Positions 33,126 through 44,315 of a DNA stretch of 61,767 bases are shown here, piece by piece. The stretch comes from Nostoc linckia FACHB-104. GTDB taxonomy: Bacteria > Cyanobacteriota > Cyanobacteriia > Cyanobacteriales > Nostocaceae. Position 1 is the first letter of the stretch, and each line of letters starts with the position of its first letter. The translations under genes were made by a program, and so were the position numbers. The notes beneath the pieces were generated by a model. It was not told the DNA's origin. It saw only the letters and a program-made list of their open reading frames with translations, and made no database searches. The stretch lies in assembly GCF_014696615.1 (NCBI RefSeq), contig NZ_JACJQJ010000050.1, positions 1-61,767 on the forward strand. Reading direction: 5' to 3'.

Positions 33126-36100
33126 GCCAATTAATAGGAATTACTAACGAAAATGAGTTTTATTCCAATCACTATATTGATGCTATTCTCAAAGATGATA
33201 TTAAAGGAATTGCTCAACGCTGGCGAGAAGCTGCGGCTGAAAATGAAACAAAATCTCCCCCCGAATTATTGGGAAGTTTAGCTGCATCTTATTTTAGATT
33301 TATAAATAATTTTAGCAAAGAAAAGGATATTGCGGAACGTCTAACTTTTCAACAGCAATGGTTTTCGGAAATTTTTGGTGCTTTAGGTTATCAGATTGAA
33401 CCTACTCAACGCATTCTTGATGAAGGGCAACTACTCCCGATACTGTGTGAAGTCAAAAAAAGTAATGGAGTGCCGTTGCTTTGGATTATAGAAGCTTTAC
33501 CAGAAGGCGATGAAGTCATTGATATTTTAGATTTAAATTTAAATCAAGCACAAATTACTGAAAAAGAAAATAATCAAAATAATACAAGTGCGGAATTAGT
33601 TTCGTCTGACTTTACTATAGAAGATATTGTTTCTGATTATATTTTCGCTCAAGATGAGCCACCCCGGTGGTTATTACTTGCTAGCATTCATCAAATTATT
33701 TTAATCGACCGTTTTAAGTGGAATGCATCACGGTTGTTGCGGTTTGATTTATTAGAAATTTTATCGCGCAAGGAATCGGATACAATACTTGCAACTGCGA
33801 CATTACTGCATAAAGAAAATACCTGTCCTAGCGAAGGTACAGCCTTACTTGATGAATTAGATGAAAATTCTCACCGTCATGCTTTTTCTGTTTCCGATGA
33901 TTTGAAATATGCCCTCAGAAAGTCAATTGAAATTTTGGGTAACGAAGCAGTTTGGTATGTACGAAATAAGCTGAAAACCGGGGTATTTTCTGGGCAATTA
34001 GATGCCGGACAATTATCAATTGAATGTCTGCGTTATATGTACCGCTTGCTGTTTCTTTTTTACATCGAAGCACGACGGGATCTGGGTTATGCGCCGATGA
34101 ATGCTGATATTTATCGAGAAGGTTACAGTTTAGAATCGCTGCGGGAATTAGAGCAAGTAGAATTGCGGACAGAAGAAGATAAAAATGGTTATTTTATTAA
34201 TGCTTCTCTTACCAAACTATTTGAAATAATTTGGCAAGGGTATGTACCAAGTAATGTGGGAACTCTATATTTACCTGAAGAGAAAATTTATGATAACACT
34301 TTTGAACTTGCACCATTAAAAAGTCATTTATTTGACCCAGAACGCACTAAGCTACTGAATCGTGTCAAGTTCCGCAATAGTGTACTGCGAGACGTGATTG
34401 AATTAATGTCCCTGTCGCGGGAGGGTAAAGGTAAGCGTCGGGGACGCATTTCTTATGCACAATTGGGAATTATCCAGTTAGGTGCTGTGTATGAATCTTT
34501 ACTTTGCTTTCAGGGCTTTTTTGCTGAGACTGATTTGTATGAGGTGCAGCGTGCAGCGAAAAACAGTAAAGGATCATCTGGGGAAGATGACGAGGAGGAA
34601 GTAGAAGAGGAAACCCCCAAACGTGGAAAAAACAACTATGACGAATTGGATGTTGCTTACTTCGTTAAGTTGGAAAATTTAGAAAATTATACGACGGCGG
34701 AGCGGGTATTTAATGCTGACGGTACGGCGAAAATGCACCCCAAGGGTGAGTTTATCTATCGGTTAGCAGGAAGAGATCGCCAAAATTCTGCTTCTTATTA
34801 TACCCCGGAATCCTTAACGCGCTGTTTGGTTAAGTATGCGTTGAAAGAATTGCTCAAGGACAAAACAGCAGATGATATTCTCAAGCTGAAAATTTGCGAA
34901 CCTGCGATGGGGAGTGCAGCGTTTTTGAACGAAGCTGTTAACCAATTAGCAGAAAAATACTTGGAGTTAAAGCAGGACGAGTTAGAGAAACGCATTCCCC
35001 ACGACGAGTATTTGCAGGAAAAGCAGAAAGTTAAGATGTTTTTGGCTGACCGTAACGTGTTTGGAATTGACTTAAACCCGGTTGCTGTAGAGTTAGCAGA
35101 AGTGTCCTTGTGGTTGAATTGTATTTACAAACCCGAAAATAGAAAGGCTTTTGTACCTTGGTTTGGAATACAACTGCACTGCGGTAATTCGCTTATTGGT
35201 GCGCGTCGTCAGGTTTACAGCACCACGTTAATTCCGCGTGAGAAGAAACAACCATATTGGTTTGACCACGAACCCCAACGGGTGATGGTAGCGGAAAAGT
35301 TACCTGATGGGGTGGTGTTTCATTTTTTGTTGCCTGACCCAGGAATGGCGAATTATACAGATAAAGTTATCAAGTCTCTAGCACCAAACGAAATTGAAAC
35401 TATAAATAATTGGCGTAAGGAATTTTGTAAAGCAACCTACGACGATTTTGATGTTGACCGTTTAGTGGTATTATCTCAACGCATAGATGAACTTTGGCAG
35501 CGTCACACCGAGGAACTGCGGGTGATGCGACAACGCACTACTGACCCTTTGAGTATCTTTGGTTATGAAGAAGATACACATCAAAGTAGCAGTTTGGAAA
35601 TTAAAGATAAGATTTTAGCACAAGAAAAATTATCTGAAGGTGTGGGTAATTCTAGCTCTTACCGACGGTTGAAATTTGTCATGGACTATTGGTGTGCGCT
35701 GTGGTTTTGGCAGATTGAAAAAGCAGATTTATTACCGTCAAGATATGAGTATTTTATGGAATTAGCGGTAATTTTGGGTGAAACAGAAATGACGTTTGAA
35801 ACTGAACCAGAGTTACCATTATTTCCTGAGACTGCACTCGAAAATGAAGTGCAAAAGTTTGTTGATGATTATAAGTTTGTCAATGTTGCAAAGTTGGCGG
35901 AACGTTTTCCCAGGTTGGGGTTAGTTGCGAAAATTGCGGAGGAGAAGCACTTTTTTCATTGGGAGTTGGAGTTTGCAGATATTTTTGCTGATAATAAAGG
36001 GTTTGATTTTATTTTAGGAAATCCTCCTTGGATAAAAGTTGAGTGGGAAGAGGGAAATGTATTAGGTGATGCAGAGCCATTGTTTGAATTGCGTAAATTT

Positions 36101-37954
36101 TCGGCAGTTCAAATGACGAGATTACGCAAAGAAACATTTGATAAATATCCATATTTACGACAAGATTACTTTCAATCATATGTGAATTTTGATGGTAATC
36201 AAAATTTTTTAAACGGATTTCAGAATTATCCAATTTTAAAGGGGGTACAAACAAATTTATTTAAGTGCTTTTTACCTCAAAGTTGGCAGTATAGTAATCA
36301 GAAATCAATACAAAGTTTTTTACACCCAGAAGGTGTGTATGATGATCCAAAAGGAGGCAAGTTAAGAACTCAGTTGTATCATCGTCTTAGATATCATTTT
36401 CAATTTCAGAATGCCTATATTTTATTTCCTATTGCTCATAGGGCTAAATATAGCATCAATATTTTTGGGCAACATCAAGAGCAACCTTATTTTGATAATA
36501 TAGCTAATCTCTTTTTAACCAAAACTATTGATGCTTCTTACGAACACAATGGACAAGGAGATGTAGGAGGTATCAAAACTGATTATAATCAATGGAACTT
36601 AGTAGGGCATCAAAAAAGGATTATAAATATTAACCAAAAAGCCTTATTTTTGTTTGCTCTACTTTATGATGATGAAGGAACACCAGCGACACAAGCACGT
36701 CTCCCTGCCGTTCATTCTCAGCAATTACTAAATGTATTAGAAAAATTTGCTACTCAACCAAACCGTTTAATTAATTTAGAAGGACAATACTTACCTACAG
36801 TGATGTTTGATGAGAGTAAATCTCAGGAAATTGGGGTAATTAAGCAAAATACTGATTTTCCAGAAACTACAGAACAATGGATATTATCAGGCCCACACTT
36901 TTACGTTGGTCAACCATTCTATAAAACCCCTAGAGCAGTTTGTAAAGAAAAAGGACATTATGACGTTTTAGATTTAAAAACCTTACCTGATAATTATTTA
37001 CCTCGTACCAATTATTTCCCAGCTTTCAAAGAGAATGAATACCAAAAACGTATTCCTATTGTTTCTTGGATTGAAAACGAAGAAAATAGACCAAAAAAGA
37101 TTACAGAGTACTATCGGTTACTTTTTAGAAGAAGATTACCTTCTGCGAATGAAAGAACCTTAATTGCTACAATTATTCCCAAAAATTCTACTCATGTTGA
37201 TCAAAACTTTAGTATTTGTTTTAAAAATTTACAAAATACAATCAACCTTTTATCACAGTATATTTCTATTCCTTTTGATTTTTTGATCAAATCAACAGGT
37301 AAAGCAGATTTTCGTAATGATTTAGCAAAACAACTTCCTATTTTAAAAATTAATAATCAAATGCAAGTTCGTGCTTTAACGTTAACTTGCCTTACTACTC
37401 ACTACGCCGAACTTTGGGAAAATATCTATATTTCAGGCTTCAACCAAGATAATTGGACAAAAACCGACCCTCACCTCAACAATAACTTCTTCAAAAACCT
37501 AACCCCTAATTGGCAACGCAACATTGCCCTCCGCACCGACTACGAACGCCGCCAAGCCCTAGTAGAAATTGATGTACTTGCAGCAATGGCATTAGGGCTA
37601 ACCTTAGATGAACTGATCACAATTTACCGCGTCCAATTCCCCGTCATGCGCCAATATGAAAAAGATACTTGGTACGACCAAAACGGACGCATTGTATTTA
37701 CCATCAGCAAAGGACTTGTAGGTGTTGGCTTCCCCCGCAAAGGTAAAAAAGGCGAACAGGGATGGGAAGACATCAAAGACATGAAAACAGGTACAGTCGA
37801 ACGCACAATCATCGACGACACCATGCCAGGTGGCCCCATCGAACGCACCATCATCTACCAAGCCCCCTTCGACCGTTGCGACAGAGAAGAAGACTACCAC
37901 ACCGCCTGGGAAGCCTTTGAAAAACGCTTTGCCGAACAGGAGGTTAAATCATGA
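33122..37954 (+). CDS. drmMI: N6-adenine DNA methyltransferase, PglX/DrmMI-like
   Basis: The 1610-residue protein has the class gamma amino-methylase motifs: the SAM-binding EPAMGSAAF at 593-601 and the catalytic NPPW at 967-970 (FILGNPPWIKVEW). The long spacing, and the YYTPESLTRCLVKYAL lead-in, are typical of the PglX/BREX/DISARM methylases. The first 500 residues are a regulatory or DNA-recognition part and the end is a likely target recognition region. In DISARM this enzyme marks host DNA as self. The gene overlaps both neighbours by 4 bases (ATGA). An acidic low-complexity patch (DDEEEVEEE) lies near residue 490. It is larger than most class 1 DISARM methylases. Confidence 0.8.
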   Translation: MSQLIGITNENEFYSNHYIDAILKDDIKGIAQRWREAAAENETKSPPELLGSLAASYFRFINNFSKEKDIAERLTFQQQWFSEIFGALGYQIEPTQRILDEGQLLPILCEVKKSNGVPLLWIIEALPEGDEVIDILDLNLNQAQITEKENNQNNTSAELVSSDFTIEDIVSDYIFAQDEPPRWLLLASIHQIILIDRFKWNASRLLRFDLLEILSRKESDTILATATLLHKENTCPSEGTALLDELDENSHRHAFSVSDDLKYALRKSIEILGNEAVWYVRNKLKTGVFSGQLDAGQLSIECLRYMYRLLFLFYIEARRDLGYAPMNADIYREGYSLESLRELEQVELRTEEDKNGYFINASLTKLFEIIWQGYVPSNVGTLYLPEEKIYDNTFELAPLKSHLFDPERTKLLNRVKFRNSVLRDVIELMSLSREGKGKRRGRISYAQLGIIQLGAVYESLLCFQGFFAETDLYEVQRAAKNSKGSSGEDDEEEVEEETPKRGKNNYDELDVAYFVKLENLENYTTAERVFNADGTAKMHPKGEFIYRLAGRDRQNSASYYTPESLTRCLVKYALKELLKDKTADDILKLKICEPAMGSAAFLNEAVNQLAEKYLELKQDELEKRIPHDEYLQEKQKVKMFLADRNVFGIDLNPVAVELAEVSLWLNCIYKPENRKAFVPWFGIQLHCGNSLIGARRQVYSTTLIPREKKQPYWFDHEPQRVMVAEKLPDGVVFHFLLPDPGMANYTDKVIKSLAPNEIETINNWRKEFCKATYDDFDVDRLVVLSQRIDELWQRHTEELRVMRQRTTDPLSIFGYEEDTHQSSSLEIKDKILAQEKLSEGVGNSSSYRRLKFVMDYWCALWFWQIEKADLLPSRYEYFMELAVILGETEMTFETEPELPLFPETALENEVQKFVDDYKFVNVAKLAERFPRLGLVAKIAEEKHFFHWELEFADIFADNKGFDFILGNPPWIKVEWEEGNVLGDAEPLFELRKFSAVQMTRLRKETFDKYPYLRQDYFQSYVNFDGNQNFLNGFQNYPILKGVQTNLFKCFLPQSWQYSNQKSIQSFLHPEGVYDDPKGGKLRTQLYHRLRYHFQFQNAYILFPIAHRAKYSINIFGQHQEQPYFDNIANLFLTKTIDASYEHNGQGDVGGIKTDYNQWNLVGHQKRIININQKALFLFALLYDDEGTPATQARLPAVHSQQLLNVLEKFATQPNRLINLEGQYLPTVMFDESKSQEIGVIKQNTDFPETTEQWILSGPHFYVGQPFYKTPRAVCKEKGHYDVLDLKTLPDNYLPRTNYFPAFKENEYQKRIPIVSWIENEENRPKKITEYYRLLFRRRLPSANERTLIATIIPKNSTHVDQNFSICFKNLQNTINLLSQYISIPFDFLIKSTGKADFRNDLAKQLPILKINNQMQVRALTLTCLTTHYAELWENIYISGFNQDNWTKTDPHLNNNFFKNLTPNWQRNIALRTDYERRQALVEIDVLAAMALGLTLDELITIYRVQFPVMRQYEKDTWYDQNGRIVFTISKGLVGVGFPRKGKKGEQGWEDIKDMKTGTVERTIIDDTMPGGPIERTIIYQAPFDRCDREEDYHTAWEAFEKRFAEQEVKS

Positions 37955-40900
37955 TACCGTCAGTAGTCGCCTCAGAAGTTCGCGCCAGTATTGAAGATTT
38001 CCTCAAAACCGAATTTCGCCCTGCCTCCCCAGGATTTGAAGGGCTGATGCAACGCTTCTTAGCAACACCGGAAGCTGTATTTAAAGGCCCTTACCTCTCT
38101 GTTGGTTTACCATTTCGCCCCGGTTCTACAGGTGCAGACTATTTCCCCGATGTGCCAATGGCATTTCCCCCACACCGCCATCAGGAACAAGCCTTCGCCC
38201 GATTAAAATCACCCTACTATCAATCAACCCTCGTCGCTACGGGAACCGGTTCGGGTAAAACAGAGTGTTTTATGTTACCAATTCTCAACCACTGCTATCA
38301 GCATGAGAGCGAACCGGGTATTAAAGCACTGCTAATTTACCCCATGAACGCCCTCGCTACCGACCAAGCAAAGCGGTTAGCAAGTCTCATTTGGCACAAC
38401 CCAAAATTAAAAGGTAAGGTAACTGCTGGGTTATTTGTAGGCGAGTCGGAACGAGATCCAAAGGCGATGATGGGTGAAGACCATATCATCACCGACAAAA
38501 ATATTCTGCGCCAATGTCCCCCCGACATCTTGCTAACTAACTATAAAATGCTGGACTATCTGCTGATTCGTCCTGGCGACCAACCATTATGGGTAGGAAA
38601 TGCACCAGAAACCCTACGTTATTTAATAGTTGACGAAATCCACACCTTTGATGGCGCACAGGGAACCGATTTAGCTTGTTTAATCCGCCGCCTCAAAGCT
38701 AGGTTGCAAACTCCCAAACGTCATTTAGCCTGTGTTGGTACATCAGCAACTTTGGGTGGTAGCGGTAACAAAGGGGATATGTTGAATTATGCAACTACGG
38801 TTTTTGACGAACCCTTTGACGAAAATGCCCTAGTTGAAGAAGATAGACTTGCTTGCGGGGAATTTCTCTTTGATGCTTACATCAACCCCCTCCCCATTCC
38901 CGAACCCGATAAATTAGAAATTCTTAAAGCTGCTAACTACCAAACTATTGAGGAATATATTCGCGCCCAATATCAACTATGGTTTGAGGAAGCAATTAGC
39001 GAACCATTTAATAATAACGAATGGCGGGTTGAACTAGGCGATCGCTTAAAATCTCTACCTATTGTCCACAACCTACTCAAAGTTTTAGACCAAGGAGCAA
39101 TTTCCCTAACTGAACTCTGGCAGAAACTCAGCCGGAAAATGCGCTTGCCAGATAGCGATGACCCAATTTATCAAGCGTCCTTATTTGATAGTTTAATCGC
39201 TTTGTGCGCCACTGCCCGCCGTCAATTGCACACTGCCCTTGCCCCTTGGGTTAATATTCGTTTGCAATTTTGGTTGCGAGAACTACGCCGCATGGTGGGG
39301 ACTGTAGAGCAAGAACCCCAATTAGTATTTGCTGACGACCAAGCATCAGAAGAAAAAGGGCGTGTCCTGCCAGTGATACACTGTCGGGACTGTGGTAGTA
39401 CAGGATGGGGAGGATTAAGGCAGCAAGCAACGAACCATAAAATAGCTTGCGACCTGCGGGACTTTTATAAAGCTTACTTCTCAAACGACCCATTAATTAC
39501 CTATGTTTTTCCCAACCAAGATAAAAATAATGATAGAGGTTGGTTATCTTGGCAACTTTGTACCGAATGTCTAACCCTTAACCGCACGGATGTCCCTAGT
39601 TGTTATAGGTGCGCTAGCCAGGAATTTATTCCAGTTATCGAACCAGACCAAGATACGATTGTTCGCACGATAAAAACCAAAAACGGCAATTCCCGGCGCA
39701 TTTCTAACCATGATTGCCCCTTCTGTGGTAGTAAAAATGGTTTAGCAATTCTTGGTTCTCGTGCTGCAAGTTTAGCTAGTGCCGCAATTGGTACTTTGTT
39801 TTCATCAGCTTACAACGACGATCGCAAACTAATTACTTTTTCCGACTCTGTACAAGACGCAGCACACCGTGCAGGCTTTTTTGAAACTCGCACCTTCCGC
39901 ACTACCTTGAGAACCGCCCTACGCCAGCACCTTGATAATAAAGCAACAGCATGGAATTTAGCGGATATTCGGGCTGACTTTTATCAATATTGGCGGAATC
40001 AAATTGGTAACGATGGTGATTATATTGCCACCTTTATGCCCTCAGATTTGCAATGGCTGCGGGAATGGGAAGAATTACAACAAGCAGGAACAGCAAAACC
40101 CAGCCTTGTTGACCTAATTAATAGACGACTGGATTGGGAAGTAGTTGCAGAAATTGGTTTGCGGACAAATTTGGGAGCTTCGCTAGAACGCACAGATACT
40201 TGTGCAGTTTTTCTCGATAGTAATTTGCTTAACCCTGCCTGCCTAAGCTTACTCGAACAACTTCGCAACGAAATCGGCGGGCTGGAAAACCTTGATCAAG
40301 ACACCCTACACCGTTTCCTTTTGGGTTTAATTTCCCATCTACGGCTACAAGGCGGTATTTTGCATTCGATGGCAGAAAACTATATTGAAAGTGGCGGTCA
40401 AACCTTCCGATTGCAGCAACCATTATTTATGCCTGGTTTTGGCCCTTCTTCCCTTGCACCCGTTTATTTTGTCCAAAATGGTAGTGTTCCCCGCTTTGAA
40501 ACCTTAGTCCGACCATCAGGAAAAGCAACTTGGTGTGACAATTGGGCTTATAAGCTATTTTTTAGCTACACGCCATTGATTGTCGCCCAGGTAGAAAACC
40601 TCTACAACCTAGTTTTAAATCAACTGGTGGCTCATCAGATTTTTGGAGTGAGGGAAACACGTAATAACGCAAAAGTCTGGGGTATTGAACAAACAGCATT
40701 ATACTTAGATACTACAGCCCATCACCTCGAATGTGACAAATGCGGTCACAGTATTACCGCTTCCCCTGAAGAGTTAAGGCTATGGACGGATACACCATGT
40801 ATGCGTCCCAAGTGTACCGGGAAATATCAACCATCTGAACGAAAAACCCGCGATTTTTACCGCAATTTATATTCTAAAGGTCGAGTGTGGCGCATCTTTG

Positions 40901-43900
40901 CTAGAGAACACACCGGGCTATTAGAAAGAGATGTCCGCGAAGAATTAGAAAATCGCTTTATCACAGGTCGCCACCGCTACGACCCAAATCTTCTTTCTGC
41001 TACTTCAACGCTGGAAATGGGGATTGATATTGGTACGCTTTCCTCAGTTTTATTATGTTCCGTTCCTCCCGCCCAAGCAAACTACCAGCAGCGTATTGGT
41101 CGTGCAGGTCGTCGAGATGGGAATGCTTTTATCGCCGCGATCGCCAACGGTACTCCCCATGACTTGTATTTTTGGGCTGATCCAATGTTGATGATTGCAG
41201 GTGGGGTGGATACTCCCGGTTCTTACCTCGATGCTTCAGCAATTTTACAACGCCAACTCACTGCTTACTGTCTCGACCGTTGGGTGTCCCAAGGTGTTAC
41301 TCCAGAGCAACTCCCCGAACGATTTGGGACTGTTTTAGATAGCGTCCAGCAACGTGATTTAACTCGCTTTCCTTATACATGGCTGAGTTTTATTGAAAAC
41401 CAACAGTTAGAACTGCTGCAAGATTTTCTCGACCTCTTCCAAAATCAAATATCCACCCGCAGCGCCGAACAGTTAAAAATATTTATTGAGAAAGGCGAGA
41501 ACGATGAAGGGGGACTGCGTTGGCACATTGTCAACCGCTTGCAGGAAGTAGTGGAAGAACGCCGTCGCTTGAAAAACCAGAGTGATACTTTACGGCGACG
41601 GATCAAAGATAAAGAAAAAGCTGCCAAGAGTGAAAATCATGAAGAAGAACTAGCCGAACTCCACCGCGAACGAGGGGGGTTGATGGAGTTAGCCAAAAAT
41701 ATCAGCGATAAAAACACCTTCAACTTTTTTACTGATGAAGGGTTGCTACCCAATTATGCCTTCCCCGAACCCGGCGTAATCCTGAAGTCAATTATTTGGC
41801 GACAAAAAAATATTAAAGGGGATGGTGCATCTGGGAAGTACGAAACCTTTACCTTTGAGTACGAACGTCCTAGTGCGATCGCGTTGCGAGAACTTGCTCC
41901 TTCTGGTGTATTTTACGCTGAGGGGAACCGTGTAAAAATTGACCAAATCGACTTAAACATTTCCAAAATTGAAGAGTGGCGGTTGTGTAGAAACTGTTCT
42001 TACGCTGCTGCCACTATTTTAGATGCAGCCAAAGAACCCGCTTGTCCGCGCTGTGGGGACAGAATGTGGTTGGATGCAGGACGCAAGCGCAAAATGATTC
42101 GTCTGCGCCAAGTTATAGCGACCACTAACGCCAGAGAAAGCCGTATTGGTGATGATAAAGATGAGCGCCAACCAGCATTTTTCACTCAACAGATGCTGGT
42201 AGATTTTGAACCAGAAGCACGGGAAAAAACCTTTGTAATTAAAAATGATGAATTTCCCTTTGGTTTTGAATTTATTTCACGAGTCACCTTCCGAGAAGTA
42301 AATTTTGGGGAGGGTAATTCCCAATCTGAAAACTTTGAAGTCGCTGGTGTTAACCGTCCCCGTCCTGGTTTTCGGATTTGTCGCCATTGCGGTAAAGTTC
42401 AAACTGACCCGGAAAAACCAGAACACGCCTTGACTTGTTCCCGCCGTGAAAGTAGCAATGAAAACGATTTTACCGCTATTTTATACTTGTTTAGACAATT
42501 TGAATCAGAAGCAATCAGGATATTGCTACCTGTAGATACTTTAACTTCTGATAAAAAATTACATTCATTTATTGCAGCCCTGCAACTAGGGTTAAAACAA
42601 TACTTTAAGGGGAAAGTAGACCACCTCAGAACCCTTATTAGTCACGAACCGCAAGAAAATACACCTAGCTTGTTACGCAAACCCTTTCTATTTTTATATG
42701 ACACCATTCCTGGTGGTACCGGATATCTACGCGAATTACTACGAGATCCAAATAACTTTTTCTCTGTGTTTGAAAAAGCACTAATTATTTTACGTGCTTG
42801 CGATTGCAATGATGGCTGTTATAACTGCTTATACGGTTATCGTAATAGTTTTGACCAAGACCAAACCAGCCGCAGGACAGCAATTGATTTACTTAATACT
42901 ATTGTTAGCCATCGTCATCAATTAACTGAAACTCAAGGAGCGCTTTCTCAAGTTAAGCTTAATGCCTTATTTGACAGCATCCTTGAGCTACGTTTGATTG
43001 AAGCATTACGACGCTACCGCCATAATAACGAACCGACCATTGTTCGCAAAGAAATAGTTAACGGAAAAGCTGGTTATTTTATTAGAATTGGTAATCAAGA
43101 TTGGAATGTTGAACCACAGGTAGAACTTGGCAGAAATGAAGGGGTTGAAGTTCGTAGTCTAGCCGATTTTGTCTTTTATCCTGCTAAAAATACAACAGCA
43201 ATTAAACCAATAGTCGTATTTACCGATGGCTGGCAATACCATGCACACCGCATTGCTGAAGATTTCCTCCAACGTATGGCGATTGCCAAAAGTAATAGAT
43301 ATCACGTTTGGTCTTTAACTTGGGGAGATGTAGAATCGCAGTTTTCTAATAAGCAAGCTGATTTTTATATTGACCTTTTAGAAGTCGGTGTTAGTCAGCA
43401 GTTTAAGGCTAAAGAAAGCACGCTATATGAAAAATATCGATGCAGTGAATTACGGCTTGTTGCTCAGAAAAATAGTTTTATTTGGTTAACTAATTTTCTA
43501 GTTAACCCAAATAGAGATTTATGGAAAAACTTTGCTCTGATGAGAACATCGGCTCAATTTGATAATGTTCGTTTCAGTCAGCAAGATGCTCGTCAATCTT
43601 GGGCAGAAGCAGTATTAAGTAAAAGTAATGTCTCAGTTATAGATGCATTTAAACCAATAGAAAATGGCAAAATGTTAGGCTTAGTTGAGTTGATTATAAA
43701 TAGCGACAATATCTGGGCAAGTATTTACCTTTCTGTAGATGGTAAACGTCATTCATCTTTCGATAGTGCTGGTTCATTTGTCGTTATTTATTTGGATGAT
43801 AAAACAACAGAAGCTGAAAAAGAATTACAAAAAACTTGGGGAGGAGTTTTACGGTATTTCAATATTTTACAATTTCTTGACCATAGTTACGTTGTGACTG

Positions 43901-44277
43901 CTCTAGGTAATGACAATGGTTTAAATTCTGCATTAGTACCTCCCAAAGGAAACCAGAATCAATCTCAACCAACAGTTCAATATAATGTAGCAGCTTGGCA
44001 AAAGCTAGAGGAACTAGTTTTTGATGAGACAACATTAGAATTGTTGCGCTATATGCAAGAGCATAACTGGGATTTACCAGAGGTCGGTTATGAGTTAATG
44101 GATAGTAATGAAGTTATTATTGCTGAAGCTGAATTAGCTTGGTCGAGTTATAAATGTGCTGTTTTAATTGAAGGAGATAATAGTTTAAAGCTATTTAAAT
44201 CAGCAGGATGGCAGGTAGCTACTATTGCCGAAGTTATGGCAAATCCAGAAACATTTCGCAGTCAATATATCAATTAA
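37951..44277 (+). CDS. Giant DEAD/H helicase with DUF1998 (DrmA-DrmB-like fusion)
   Basis: The 2108-residue protein has an SF2 helicase core: GTGSGKT (98-104), DEIH (228-231), GTSATLGG, SATSTLEMGID and QQRIGRAGRRDG. Several Cys pairs (CRDCGSTGW, CTECLTLN...CYRC, CRNCSY...CPRCGD, CRHCGK) suggest zinc binding. DUF1998 follows near 1580-1640 (YDTIPGGTGYLREL, CDCNDGCYNCLYGYRN). The last 450 residues have a nuclease-like stretch (VVFTDGWQYHAHRIAEDFLQRM) and an end module YELMDSNEVIIAEAELAWSSYK. In DISARM the helicase (DrmA) and DUF1998 (DrmB) are separate genes; here they are one. Druantia DruE is the main alternative, being similar in size and domains. A strong AGGAGGT ribosome site sits 7 bases before the ATG. 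Confidence 0.8.
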   Translation: MIPSVVASEVRASIEDFLKTEFRPASPGFEGLMQRFLATPEAVFKGPYLSVGLPFRPGSTGADYFPDVPMAFPPHRHQEQAFARLKSPYYQSTLVATGTGSGKTECFMLPILNHCYQHESEPGIKALLIYPMNALATDQAKRLASLIWHNPKLKGKVTAGLFVGESERDPKAMMGEDHIITDKNILRQCPPDILLTNYKMLDYLLIRPGDQPLWVGNAPETLRYLIVDEIHTFDGAQGTDLACLIRRLKARLQTPKRHLACVGTSATLGGSGNKGDMLNYATTVFDEPFDENALVEEDRLACGEFLFDAYINPLPIPEPDKLEILKAANYQTIEEYIRAQYQLWFEEAISEPFNNNEWRVELGDRLKSLPIVHNLLKVLDQGAISLTELWQKLSRKMRLPDSDDPIYQASLFDSLIALCATARRQLHTALAPWVNIRLQFWLRELRRMVGTVEQEPQLVFADDQASEEKGRVLPVIHCRDCGSTGWGGLRQQATNHKIACDLRDFYKAYFSNDPLITYVFPNQDKNNDRGWLSWQLCTECLTLNRTDVPSCYRCASQEFIPVIEPDQDTIVRTIKTKNGNSRRISNHDCPFCGSKNGLAILGSRAASLASAAIGTLFSSAYNDDRKLITFSDSVQDAAHRAGFFETRTFRTTLRTALRQHLDNKATAWNLADIRADFYQYWRNQIGNDGDYIATFMPSDLQWLREWEELQQAGTAKPSLVDLINRRLDWEVVAEIGLRTNLGASLERTDTCAVFLDSNLLNPACLSLLEQLRNEIGGLENLDQDTLHRFLLGLISHLRLQGGILHSMAENYIESGGQTFRLQQPLFMPGFGPSSLAPVYFVQNGSVPRFETLVRPSGKATWCDNWAYKLFFSYTPLIVAQVENLYNLVLNQLVAHQIFGVRETRNNAKVWGIEQTALYLDTTAHHLECDKCGHSITASPEELRLWTDTPCMRPKCTGKYQPSERKTRDFYRNLYSKGRVWRIFAREHTGLLERDVREELENRFITGRHRYDPNLLSATSTLEMGIDIGTLSSVLLCSVPPAQANYQQRIGRAGRRDGNAFIAAIANGTPHDLYFWADPMLMIAGGVDTPGSYLDASAILQRQLTAYCLDRWVSQGVTPEQLPERFGTVLDSVQQRDLTRFPYTWLSFIENQQLELLQDFLDLFQNQISTRSAEQLKIFIEKGENDEGGLRWHIVNRLQEVVEERRRLKNQSDTLRRRIKDKEKAAKSENHEEELAELHRERGGLMELAKNISDKNTFNFFTDEGLLPNYAFPEPGVILKSIIWRQKNIKGDGASGKYETFTFEYERPSAIALRELAPSGVFYAEGNRVKIDQIDLNISKIEEWRLCRNCSYAAATILDAAKEPACPRCGDRMWLDAGRKRKMIRLRQVIATTNARESRIGDDKDERQPAFFTQQMLVDFEPEAREKTFVIKNDEFPFGFEFISRVTFREVNFGEGNSQSENFEVAGVNRPRPGFRICRHCGKVQTDPEKPEHALTCSRRESSNENDFTAILYLFRQFESEAIRILLPVDTLTSDKKLHSFIAALQLGLKQYFKGKVDHLRTLISHEPQENTPSLLRKPFLFLYDTIPGGTGYLRELLRDPNNFFSVFEKALIILRACDCNDGCYNCLYGYRNSFDQDQTSRRTAIDLLNTIVSHRHQLTETQGALSQVKLNALFDSILELRLIEALRRYRHNNEPTIVRKEIVNGKAGYFIRIGNQDWNVEPQVELGRNEGVEVRSLADFVFYPAKNTTAIKPIVVFTDGWQYHAHRIAEDFLQRMAIAKSNRYHVWSLTWGDVESQFSNKQADFYIDLLEVGVSQQFKAKESTLYEKYRCSELRLVAQKNSFIWLTNFLVNPNRDLWKNFALMRTSAQFDNVRFSQQDARQSWAEAVLSKSNVSVIDAFKPIENGKMLGLVELIINSDNIWASIYLSVDGKRHSSFDSAGSFVVIYLDDKTTEAEKELQKTWGGVLRYFNILQFLDHSYVVTALGNDNGLNSALVPPKGNQNQSQPTVQYNVAAWQKLEELVFDETTLELLRYMQEHNWDLPEVGYELMDSNEVIIAEAELAWSSYKCAVLIEGDNSLKLFKSAGWQVATIAEVMANPETFRSQYIN

Positions 44278-44315
44278 TGATTAACTAAATAAAAAAGCAT
44301 AAAGGAAGTAATTAT

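Noticed and set aside
30258-44277. BREX system
   Set aside because: The methylase is PglX-like, but no PglZ phosphatase, BrxC ATPase or Lon-like protease gene is present.
37951-44277. Firm assignment to Druantia
   Set aside because: Size and DUF1998 fit DruE, but no DruA-D, DruF-H or DruM partner is recognisable; the SNF2 and adenine methylase partners favour a DISARM-like reading.
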